A DNA stretch of 64,000 bases from Paracoccaceae bacterium (GTDB lineage Bacteria > Pseudomonadota > Alphaproteobacteria > Rhodobacterales > Rhodobacteraceae), in contig JASBTX010000004.1 of assembly GCA_030148225.1 (NCBI GenBank), forward strand, positions 62,001-126,000, read 5' to 3'. A model generated the notes under the pieces. That model saw nothing but the letters and a program-made list of their open reading frames with translations. It was not told where the DNA came from and did no database searches. Within the stretch, counting starts at the first letter, position 1. Each line of letters begins with the position of its first letter. A program made the translations under genes and the position numbers. Below, piece by piece: positions 15,531 through 22,589 of this stretch.

Positions 15531-16460
15531 ATGTCACATGCATGCACATTGATCGGCGTCCCGGTCCAGTCCGGCGCCAGCCAGCCCGGCTGTCTTATGG
15601 GCCCCGATGCGTTGCGTACCGCCGGGCTGAACGAGGTTCTGACCGAGCTTGGCCACACTGTCACGGATATCGGCAATCTGGCCCCGCTTACCGCGACCGA
15701 TCTGTCCCACAGCAACCCCGCAATCCGCAATTTAAGTGAGATCGTCGAATGGGCACGGGCCATCGACAATGCGGGTTTCAAGGCGCTGGAACGCGGCGAA
15801 TTTCCAATCTTTGGGGGCGGTGATCATAGCCTTGCCATCGGCTCGGTTCCCGCCGTCGCACGCGCCGCCGCCCAAAAGGGGCAGGCGCAATTCGTTCTGT
15901 GGCTTGATGCGCATCCCGATTTTCACACACTCTTTTCTACCACCAGCGGCAATCTGCATGGCACACCGGTTGCCTATTTCACCGGCCATCCGGGCTTTGA
16001 GGGGGTATTTCCGGAGATTAACGCGCCGGTGCCGCCGGAAAATGTCTGCATGATGGGCATCCGGTCGGTCGACGCTGATGAGCGGCGGCGCCTGGCCGAG
16101 AGCGAGATCACCGTACATGACATGCGGGCACTGGATGAGCATGGCGTGGTTCAGCCGCTGCGCGCCTTTCTGCAGCGGGTGGCCAAGGCCGGGGGGGCGC
16201 TGCATGTCAGCCTTGATGTCGATTTCCTTGAGCCGGCGATTGCACCGGCGGTAGGCACGACCGTGCCGGGTGGCGCGACATTCCGCGAGGCGCATCTGGT
16301 GATGGAGATGCTGTGCGACAGCGGCCTTGTTACCTCGCTCGATCTGGTCGAACTGAACCCGTTTCTGGACGAGCGTGGCCGGACGGCGGGGCTGATGGTT
16401 GACCTCTGTGCCAGCCTCTTTGGCCGCAAGGTGCTGGACCGCCCGACCCGCAGTTACTGA
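15531..16460 (+). CDS. rocF: Arginase
   Basis: A 309-residue ureohydrolase. The manganese-binding motifs are present: GGGDHS, DAHPDFHT and SLDVDFLEP, followed by the conserved PGG and the glutamate of DLVELNP. Arginase splits L-arginine into ornithine and urea. The motif DAHPDFH departs slightly from the more common DAHTDxN, but fits alphaproteobacterial arginases. The ATG is the first of a four-gene arginine-related cluster with the divergent Lrp gene. Agmatinase or guanidino-acid hydrolase activity cannot be excluded from sequence alone. Confidence 0.88.
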   Translation: MSHACTLIGVPVQSGASQPGCLMGPDALRTAGLNEVLTELGHTVTDIGNLAPLTATDLSHSNPAIRNLSEIVEWARAIDNAGFKALERGEFPIFGGGDHSLAIGSVPAVARAAAQKGQAQFVLWLDAHPDFHTLFSTTSGNLHGTPVAYFTGHPGFEGVFPEINAPVPPENVCMMGIRSVDADERRRLAESEITVHDMRALDEHGVVQPLRAFLQRVAKAGGALHVSLDVDFLEPAIAPAVGTTVPGGATFREAHLVMEMLCDSGLVTSLDLVELNPFLDERGRTAGLMVDLCASLFGRKVLDRPTRSY

Positions 16461-16546
16461 GCGGGGGGCTGGAGCCTGCGCGGGCGAAACGCTAGACAGG
16501 CCCGAACGGGCCGGTTTGTGGCGTTTTCGAACAAGGGGAGGGTGGC

Positions 16547-17167
16547 GTGATACGGCAATTCGACAAGCGCACAGCGCTGTTGCTGATCGATGTGCAGCGT
16601 GGGGTCAACGACACCGCCTATTATGGCGGGCCAGACGGACGGCGGAACAATCCCGAGGCGGAGAGCCGTATCAGGCAGCTCTTGCAGGAATGGCGTGGCC
16701 GGGACGGGCGGGTGGCCTTTACCCGACACGATTCGATCGAGGCGAACTCACCGCTGAAGCTCTCGAAGGAGAGCGGTCAGCAACTGGACGGGATGGACAT
16801 TCTGCCCGGCGATATCGTTGCCACCAAGAGCGTCAATAGCGGTTTCATCGGCACCTCGCTCGAGCTTGATCTGCGCCGCGCGGGGGTCGACCGCCTGCTG
16901 GTGGCGGGGTTCTTTACCAATTTCTGTGTCGAGACCACGGTGCGCATGGCCGGGAACATGGCGTTTGATACCTATCTGGTGCATGATGCCTGCGCGACCA
17001 TGAACCGGACCGGGCCTGACGGTACGGATCGTGATCCGGACCTCGTGCATGACATGACCATTGCCAATCTGCATGGTGAATTCTGCACCGCGCTCAGCAC
17101 CAGCGAGGCGCTGTCGCTGATGGCATCGGACGCGCCGGGGTTGAATCGGGTGCAGGGCAACGAATGA
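16547..17167 (+). CDS. Isochorismatase-fold cysteine hydrolase
   Basis: A 206-residue protein with the cysteine-hydrolase triad: Asp15 (LLLIDVQ), a lysine in VATKSVNSGF, and the nucleophile cysteine in TNFCVETTVR. The family splits amides, carbamoyl or isochorismate bonds. It starts at a GTG behind GGGGAGGG and overlaps the next gene by four bases. Between arginase and a DDAH-like enzyme, a substrate such as a ureido or carbamoyl compound from arginine breakdown is plausible, but this is inference. Confidence 0.85.
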   Translation: MIRQFDKRTALLLIDVQRGVNDTAYYGGPDGRRNNPEAESRIRQLLQEWRGRDGRVAFTRHDSIEANSPLKLSKESGQQLDGMDILPGDIVATKSVNSGFIGTSLELDLRRAGVDRLLVAGFFTNFCVETTVRMAGNMAFDTYLVHDACATMNRTGPDGTDRDPDLVHDMTIANLHGEFCTALSTSEALSLMASDAPGLNRVQGNE

Positions 17168-18042
17168 GTTTCGGTGTCGCCTCGATGGTGGCACCGCTGC
17201 TGCGGGTTGCGGTTGCGCCGCCGGGCAGGGCGATGCTGACCGCAGACCGGCAGGCATGGCATTACGGACAGGTCTTCGATCCGGCCCGGGTTGGGGATGA
17301 ACATGCCGGATTTGTGGAACTCCTGCGCCGGTCGGGTGCGGAAATCCTGACCATAGATACCGATCACAGCGCGATTGCCGACGCGGTTTTTACCTATGAT
17401 GCGTCGCTGATGACACCGGCAGGCGCCATCCTCATGTCGCCCGGCAAGACCCTGAGACAGGGAGAGGAGCAATTGCACGCGGCGTTCTACCACGCCGAGG
17501 GCATACCTGTTATCGGGGCCATTTCCGGCCCAGCAAGGGCCGAGGCGGGTGACACGCTGTGGCTTGACGAAAACACGCTGGTCATCGGGCGGGGGTTTCG
17601 CACCAACGCGGCGGGTCAGGCGCAGCTCTCCTCGATGATGGCGGCGCACGGGGTGGAGACGCCGGCCTTTGACCTGCCGGTCTATGGTGGTGCGGCGGCC
17701 TGTCTGCATCTGATGTCGCTGATCAGCCTTCTGGACGCGCGCACGGCGCTAATCTGCAAACCGCTCTTGCCCGTTGGTTTGCTGCAATTGCTGGAGGCGC
17801 GGGAATTTCGCCTGATCGAAGCGCCTTTTGATGAGTTCGAGGCGACCGGTACGCTGAGCACGAACGTCCTGACAACGCGCCCGGGTAAATGCATCATGCT
17901 GGACGATATTCCGCGCACGCGCGCTGCGATCGAGGATGCGGGGATCGCGGTTTCCGTGTTTCGGGGCGATGCGCTCTGCATCGGTTGCGAGGGCGGTCCC
18001 ACCTGCATGACCCGGCCCATCCTGCGCGGACAAGCCGCCTGA
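17164..18042 (+). CDS. DDAH-like arginine/dimethylarginine hydrolase (amidinotransferase superfamily)
   Basis: A 292-residue guanidino-modifying enzyme. A catalytic cysteine lies in the C-terminal CEGGPTCMTRP, where dimethylarginine dimethylaminohydrolases and arginine deiminases carry theirs; YGGAAACLHLMSL around residues 175-190 carries the expected catalytic histidine; FTYDASLMT corresponds to the substrate-binding segment. It would hydrolyse a guanidino group to release citrulline or a related product. It is the last gene of the arginase operon and stops 30 bases before the left repeat of the tRNA-Lys island. Confidence 0.8.
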   Translation: MSFGVASMVAPLLRVAVAPPGRAMLTADRQAWHYGQVFDPARVGDEHAGFVELLRRSGAEILTIDTDHSAIADAVFTYDASLMTPAGAILMSPGKTLRQGEEQLHAAFYHAEGIPVIGAISGPARAEAGDTLWLDENTLVIGRGFRTNAAGQAQLSSMMAAHGVETPAFDLPVYGGAAACLHLMSLISLLDARTALICKPLLPVGLLQLLEAREFRLIEAPFDEFEATGTLSTNVLTTRPGKCIMLDDIPRTRAAIEDAGIAVSVFRGDALCIGCEGGPTCMTRPILRGQAA

Positions 18043-18071
18043 TACAGTCGCGATACGATTGCCGGAAGTTC

Positions 18072-18120
18072 AATGGTGAGCCCTACAGGATTCGAACCTG
18101 TGACCCACTGATTAAAAGTC
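18072..18120. repeat. attL: left 49-bp direct repeat of tRNA-Lys island
   Basis: Forty-nine bases identical to 27,535-27,583, covering the 3' part of tRNA-Lys(TTT) from the anticodon arm to CCA plus two flanking bases. Sequence diverges immediately outside (TCAG here, AGTT at the right copy). This is the chromosomal half-tRNA left behind when the element inserted. The tRNA body is missing its 5' half, so no functional tRNA is made here. Confidence 0.93.
18074..18120 (-). pseudogene. Truncated tRNA-Lys 3' fragment
   Basis: Read on the minus strand this is the 3' 47 bases of tRNA-Lys: the anticodon loop with TTT, the T arm (GGTTCGAATCC) and the terminal ACCA. The acceptor 5' strand and D arm are absent. 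It is the displaced original gene end, replaced by the copy brought in by the island at the right junction. Confidence 0.9.
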
Positions 18121-18240
18121 TCAGGGTCTCTTGTTTTCTTGGTATTTCACTGAATTGCATGAAATAGCATATAGCCTTGTTTTAAAAGGGTGAAGTGCCT
18201 ATTTTAATTGCATGGGCTTGCATGGGGTTTCTCTTTCCGT

Positions 18241-18269
18241 GGTAGCCCGGTGGTAGCCATGTGGTAGCC
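18241..18269. repeat. Three GGTAGCC repeats at exact 11-bp spacing (left)
   Basis: GGTAGCC occurs at 18241, 18252 and 18263, one DNA helical turn apart, between attL and the integrase ATG. Two copies with the same spacing lie at 27471 and 27482 next to the right junction. This is the expected look of arm-type binding sites for a tyrosine integrase or its excision factor. Binding also would place the integrase promoter under its own control. Confidence 0.6.
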
Positions 18270-18285
18270 AAAACAGGGGAAGGTC

Positions 18286-19557
18286 ATGACTGACAGGCTG
18301 AAACTGACAAAGCGGGCGGTGGACGCGCTCAAGCCTGGCGAAAAGCGCTTTGTGACGTGGGATTCTGAAATTTCGGGCTTTGGTGTCCGCGTGGCCCCTT
18401 CCGGTCGGAAAACCTACGTTCTCAAATATCGCGTTGGCGGCGGGCGTTCGGGTCGTGTCCGCTGGGCGGTAATTGGTGCTCACGGAACACTTACGCCGGA
18501 TCAAGCCCGCGAAACCGCGCGGCACTGGGCGGCCGATGTAGCCGCCGGGGGTGATCCAGCGGGCGCGAAAGCGGAATGGCGCAACGCCCCCACGGTGAGT
18601 GATTTGCTCGACCTGTATCTGACTGACCACGTGGGAAAGAAGAACAAGGGCAGCACCGCCAAGAACGCGGCCCTACTGGTGGAAAACGTTATTCGCCCAG
18701 CGCTGGGGCGGCTCAAGGTGGCTGACGTGACTGTTGGCGATGTAGCCCGGTTCCACAACGCGAACGCCAAGACACCTTATCAGGCCAATCGGGCGCTTGC
18801 CGCCCTGTCCAAAGCCTTCGCACTTGCTGAAGTATGGGGAATGCGCCCGGACGGTTCGAACCCCTGCAAAAAGGTTGAGCGCTTCAAGGAACAGTCACGC
18901 GAACGCTTTTTGTCTGGCGCTGAGTTTCAGCGTCTGGGTGAGGTGCTGGCGCAGGCTGAGCGAGAACCGCTGCGCATAGCCGGTGCCGATGGCAAGGAAC
19001 GTCTCACAAAGGTGAACCCTCAGGCCATCCGGGCTATCCGGCTCCTGATATTCACGGGTGCGCGCGTCGGCGAGATACTTGGGCTTCGGTGGGAACATAT
19101 CGACACAGACAATGGCCGAGCTAACCTGCCAGATTCCAAGACGGGAAAGAAAGCCGTTCAGCTTCCCGCCCCGGCGCTTGAGGTTCTGGCAACGGCTGAG
19201 TGCCCTGGGGAAGCCAAGGGTTACGTGATCCGGGGCGGGGATGGTTCTGACCCCGAAGTGCCGTTGGTGAATATCAAGGGGCCGTGGGGCGCTATCCGGC
19301 GCGCCGCTGGGCTGGATGATGTGCGCCCGCATGATCTGCGCCATGCCTTTGCGTCAATTGCAGTTGCTGGCGGGCTTTCATTGCCAATGATCGGGGCGCT
19401 TCTGGGCCACCGGGAAACACGCACAACGCAACGTTATGCGCACCTGTCGGATGATCCGCAACGTGCAGCAGCTGACCTGATTGCGGGCCGAATTTCTGAT
19501 GCGATGCGCGGGTCGGATAGCGGCGCTGAGGTGGTTTCGATACGAAAAAATCGCTAG
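18286..19557 (+). CDS. int: Tyrosine site-specific integrase, P4-like (DUF4102 N-terminus)
   Basis: A 423-residue integrase. Residues about 5-90 form the DUF4102 arm-binding domain (LTKRAVDALKPG), 105-190 the core-binding domain, and 225-405 the catalytic domain with Arg in TGARVGEILGLRW, a lysine near SKTGKK, the HDLRH box, the histidine of LLGHRETRTTQ and the nucleophile Tyr of RYAHL. It integrates the island into tRNA-Lys. Preceded by GGGGAAGG and the GGTAGCC repeats, it lies at the end away from the intact tRNA. Confidence 0.95.
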   Translation: MTDRLKLTKRAVDALKPGEKRFVTWDSEISGFGVRVAPSGRKTYVLKYRVGGGRSGRVRWAVIGAHGTLTPDQARETARHWAADVAAGGDPAGAKAEWRNAPTVSDLLDLYLTDHVGKKNKGSTAKNAALLVENVIRPALGRLKVADVTVGDVARFHNANAKTPYQANRALAALSKAFALAEVWGMRPDGSNPCKKVERFKEQSRERFLSGAEFQRLGEVLAQAEREPLRIAGADGKERLTKVNPQAIRAIRLLIFTGARVGEILGLRWEHIDTDNGRANLPDSKTGKKAVQLPAPALEVLATAECPGEAKGYVIRGGDGSDPEVPLVNIKGPWGAIRRAAGLDDVRPHDLRHAFASIAVAGGLSLPMIGALLGHRETRTTQRYAHLSDDPQRAAADLIAGRISDAMRGSDSGAEVVSIRKNR

Positions 19558-19987
19558 GCGCTGGGCTACAATATCTTGTGGTTCGGTCAGTTTATTTTTG
19601 ACCCTTTTACACCTCTGTATAAATCGAAATTTCCTGTAACTTTGTAACTTTGTAACTTTTTGCCACAAGCCATAGATATATATGAATAATTTCGGTTACA
19701 AAATGGAACGTATCAGGTTACAGCCTTTTCGTTTTGTAACTTTTTCCGAGGCTATCGCGCATTTCACGGCATATTGGTGCAATCCGGTGTGGTTGGGGCG
19801 TCTTGCCAACAACTCGCAAATAGCTGCCAAAATCGCCCCAAAATAGCGCCATTTTTCTGATTTCTTGGCACAACATGTTGTGTTTCGTTGAATTCCGCCC
19901 AGCGCTGGGCTTACATTGTGAGCGGGCGGCTAGGTTTGGCCGCTGAAAAGCCGGATATCGCACCCGGCCCGCCGCCCGATTAACGAT
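19558..19987. other. Non-coding region between integrase and first cargo gene
   Basis: About 430 AT-rich bases without a supported gene. It contains the left GTAAC/GTTAC iteron cluster, a perfect 14-base palindrome GCCCAGCGCTGGGC at 19897-19910, and a near-palindrome ACAACATGTTGTG at 19870-19882. The set suggests an origin or control region for the element's replication and for the downstream operon. Confidence 0.6.
19633..19740. repeat. Left iteron cluster (GTAAC/GTTAC)
   Basis: Three GTAACTTT units in tandem with an 8-base period (19636, 19644, 19652), then GTTAC at 19695 and 19717 and GTAAC at 19736. The block 19633-19657 is a perfect 25-base inverted copy of 27382-27406 at the other end of the island. 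Such iterons, in an element with a primase and helicase, resemble replication-origin repeats. Confidence 0.6.
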
Positions 19988-20011
19988 GTGCGAATGCCTG
20001 GCGAGGGCGAT

Positions 20012-21118
20012 ATGGAGTTTGTCGAACGAATGCGCAGAGCGCAGCTCGCCTTTAGGCGCATCAACGAAATGGGCAGAAAGTTCGAGCGATCGCGTCAGTT
20101 CGTCCTCAAACCACACCCGTCGCTTCGCAGCCCGTTAAAAGATGAGCGGATGCCTGGCGAGGGCGTTATGGGGCTTGTTGAACAGATTGGCGATCACCGC
20201 TTCAACGAAATTGGCAGATTGATCGAGCGAGCGAAACGGCTCGCCCTCAAACCAATCGAGGAAAGGATTTCTATCGATAAGCCGGATTTGAAGTTATTGG
20301 CCTCAATTGCAATTGCGAATCCCAACACGGAACAATCCGAACAATCTGTTATGTGGAGCTGTGGGCTCAATCAACTGATTGATGAACTCCTAATATTATT
20401 GCCGCAATCGGATGTGGAATTGATATGTCGCCTGTATGCCAATTCGATTGAAGTTGAGGATGCGCATGATTGTAAATTCGATTTTTGCAGTCCTTTGATA
20501 AATAATCGTGCATTGTTTTTCGATCTAATTTTTCAGCTGGCTGAAAAGGCGGTTTTGAATGGTTGGATTACCGTGATTGCGGAAGATTTTGGTCGTTTTT
20601 CATGGGTGCCCCCGGAAAGGTTTTGTGCACTTCGTTACGACATGGTTGCGCAAGACTACAGCTTACCAAATGCATACTGGTCGTCATGCGATAGCTTGTG
20701 CTCAAAATTTGACGAATTTCTCGGGGCCTATCATGTCTGGTACGTGCTTAGCAAAGAGTTGCTGTCGGTTTCGTGTTCTCAAAAGAGCGATGAGTTTGAT
20801 AGCGGGCGAGACTTTGCAGAGAACGTTATACCTGATCAGCCGGAATGGCTGGCTGTGGCGGCCCGCCTCGCGGAAAGCCAATATCCCTCAAAATCCCAGT
20901 TTATTTGTCAGGTCGTGGCATTGGTGATTGAAGAGAATTTTTCTTGCAAAGCTGCGGCTGAGCGCGTCGTAGATGAAAATAAGCATAGCGCGAGAGGTGC
21001 ATCTTATAGAACTGGCACGGTTGTTGGAGGTACGCGCGAGAACGCAGCCGAAAATTTATACCGACCCGCCGGCAAAATCATCAATGAATTGAAAAAAAAT
21101 GGGCTTGTTCCAAGCTAA
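20012..21118 (+). CDS. Unrecognised island protein with duplicated N-terminus
   Basis: A protein of about 368 residues from ATG 20012, behind GCGAGGGCG; a GTG at 19988 would add eight residues. The first part contains two related segments (about residues 1-34 and 53-85; MEFVERMRR...INEMGRKFERSRQ and MGLVEQIGD...FNEIGRLIERAKR), which arise from an imperfect DNA duplication that also copies the ribosome site and start. The central part is hydrophobic-rich (LLILLPQSDVELICRLY) and has no recognised motif; no membrane protein is predicted. Codons are AT-richer than in the host genes. It is the first gene of the island operon. Function unknown; a role in replication control or in phage interference is possible. 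Confidence 0.7.
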   Translation: MEFVERMRRAQLAFRRINEMGRKFERSRQFVLKPHPSLRSPLKDERMPGEGVMGLVEQIGDHRFNEIGRLIERAKRLALKPIEERISIDKPDLKLLASIAIANPNTEQSEQSVMWSCGLNQLIDELLILLPQSDVELICRLYANSIEVEDAHDCKFDFCSPLINNRALFFDLIFQLAEKAVLNGWITVIAEDFGRFSWVPPERFCALRYDMVAQDYSLPNAYWSSCDSLCSKFDEFLGAYHVWYVLSKELLSVSCSQKSDEFDSGRDFAENVIPDQPEWLAVAARLAESQYPSKSQFICQVVALVIEENFSCKAAAERVVDENKHSARGASYRTGTVVGGTRENAAENLYRPAGKIINELKKNGLVPS

Positions 21119-21215
21119 CCCAAACCTTTCCAACAGCATTCCAAACCTTTCCAAATGACTGAGCGTCTGTCCTGAGACCTATTGGCGTTGTTTCAAACAA
21201 ACAGGAGCAACACCA

Positions 21216-21431
21216 ATGCAAGAAAATTTTCCAGAAGACCGGCTGTTGTCGCGGCCCGAGGTTCACACCCATTTCGGGTTGACGCAGCGCTTTCTCGAGG
21301 TCGCCGCTGTGAAAGGCAACGGGCCACCCTTCATAAAGCTTGGTCGTTCGGTTCGCTACCGCGTGGGCGACCTGCGGGAATGGATCGAGGCGCGCCGTGT
21401 CGCATCCACTTCGCAGAAGGTTGGCCAATGA
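21216..21431 (+). CDS. AlpA/excisionase-like HTH protein
   Basis: A 71-residue MerR/AlpA-type winged helix. LLSRPEVHTHFGLTQRFLEVAA forms the helix-turn-helix, followed by PPFIKLGRSVRYRVGDLREWIEARR, the common AlpA/HTH_17 ending. In P4-like elements AlpA activates the integrase and favours excision. It starts the replication-gene cluster and overlaps the next ORF by ATGA. Confidence 0.85.
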   Translation: MQENFPEDRLLSRPEVHTHFGLTQRFLEVAAVKGNGPPFIKLGRSVRYRVGDLREWIEARRVASTSQKVGQ

Positions 21432-21685
21432 CTGTCAATCGCAAACCTGCAAAAGTTGGGCGCGCGTCCAACGGACAAATTTCGTTTTCGCAGGCTGATC
21501 AACAACACCACGCCCGTCTTGATCTGTCACGGCATGACCGCACCACGCTGGATAAATTGGGCTTTGCCCTTGATGCCCTGAACCGCTGGGATGCTTTTGT
21601 GCGCTCAGTCGAACAGATTGAGGGTCTTATCTGTCGCTATGAGCAAGCCACATTGCCGATCCTCGGAGGTGCGCAAAATGAGTGA
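21428..21685 (+). CDS. Small hypothetical island protein
   Basis: An 85-residue ORF starting at an ATG that overlaps the excisionase stop and ending eight bases into the primase gene. The sequence is polar, with a predicted helical second half (LDKLGFALDALNRWDAFVRSVEQIEGLICRYE). No family is recognised. Its tight overlaps on both sides argue that it is translated with the AlpA and primase genes. Confidence 0.65.
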   Translation: MTVNRKPAKVGRASNGQISFSQADQQHHARLDLSRHDRTTLDKLGFALDALNRWDAFVRSVEQIEGLICRYEQATLPILGGAQNE

Positions 21686-22589
21686 GGCTCAGGACATTGT
21701 TCAAGCATTGGGTGGCGAATGGCGCAGCAACTATGGGCTTTCACCTTGCCCGATATGCCAGCCGGAAGGGCGGCGAGATCAACGCGGCTTGTCGGTGAAG
21801 GATTCAGCGGGTCGGACTCTTATGACATGCCACAAGGCTGGTTGCCCAGCGCCTGACATTTTCATGGAATTGCGGGCGCGCGGCATTGTTCAAGGTCATG
21901 GACGTAGCCTGCATCAGTCCCGGGCTTATATCGATCGTGATCGCGAAAGCCGCCGCAGGCAGAAAATCAAGACACAACGCTATTGCGATGATCTCTTTTC
22001 CCAAGCGGTTCCGATCACTGGCACCCCGGCGGAAACCTATCTGGAAGGTCGTGGGATAAGGGCGCAATGGCACAAAATGCGTCACACTCTGCGTTGCCAT
22101 GCGGCACTGCCTCACGCCCGGACAAAACAAAACCTGCCAGCGATGATTGCCCGTTTGCGCGGGCCGGATGGCAAGCCCATGGGGATCCACAGGACATATC
22201 TGCGCCCAGATGGTTCAGGCAAAGCTGACCTGCAAGGCGGCTCAAAAATGATGCTGGGGGCTTGCAGTGGCGGCGCTGTGCGTCTTGGCCCGGATCGACC
22301 TGTGATTGCCTTGGCAGAGGGTGTCGAAACCGCTTTGAGCATCGGTGTCGCGTCTAGGCTGACCGTCTGGGCCACCCTGAGCACAAGCGGCATGAAAGGC
22401 TTGATATTGCCCCCGCCCCCCATTGCCGAGGTTGTCGTTATCGCGGCGGACCATGACCCAGCGGGATTGGCGGCGGCTGAGGAAACCGCATCGAGGCTGG
22501 AAGCCGAGGGCCGCGCGGTCTCGATCATCGCGCCGCAAACTGAGGGGACCGATTTTAACGACATGCTCCGAGGGGGCGCACATGAGTGA
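21678..22589 (+). CDS. Phage/satellite-type primase with Toprim domain
   Basis: A 303-residue primase. The N-terminus has a zinc-ribbon pattern (CPICQPEGRRDQ...TCHKAGC, residues about 24-58), and the C-terminal half is the Toprim domain with the EGVETALS glutamate and a later AADHDPAG aspartate pair. Such proteins make primers for element replication. ATG 21678 follows GGAGGTGCG. The stop overlaps the helicase start, and the pair is the standard primase plus DUF927 helicase module of alphaproteobacterial satellites. Confidence 0.9.
   Translation: MSEAQDIVQALGGEWRSNYGLSPCPICQPEGRRDQRGLSVKDSAGRTLMTCHKAGCPAPDIFMELRARGIVQGHGRSLHQSRAYIDRDRESRRRQKIKTQRYCDDLFSQAVPITGTPAETYLEGRGIRAQWHKMRHTLRCHAALPHARTKQNLPAMIARLRGPDGKPMGIHRTYLRPDGSGKADLQGGSKMMLGACSGGAVRLGPDRPVIALAEGVETALSIGVASRLTVWATLSTSGMKGLILPPPPIAEVVVIAADHDPAGLAAAEETASRLEAEGRAVSIIAPQTEGTDFNDMLRGGAHE

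Noticed and set aside
16500-16513. GGCCCG-AA-CGGGCC inverted repeat after the arginase gene as a terminator
   Set aside because: The loop would be only two bases and no T-run follows, so a stable terminator hairpin is unlikely.
18074-18120. A second tRNA-Lys gene
   Set aside because: Only the 3' half is present; the D arm and the 5' acceptor strand are missing.
19897-19910. GCCCAGCGCTGGGC and the related GCCCAGCGC words as an island-specific motif
   Set aside because: GCCCAGCGC also occurs several times in host genes (for example near 7,877, 9,459 and 32,190), so enrichment in the island was not evident by eye. A count against the genome would decide.
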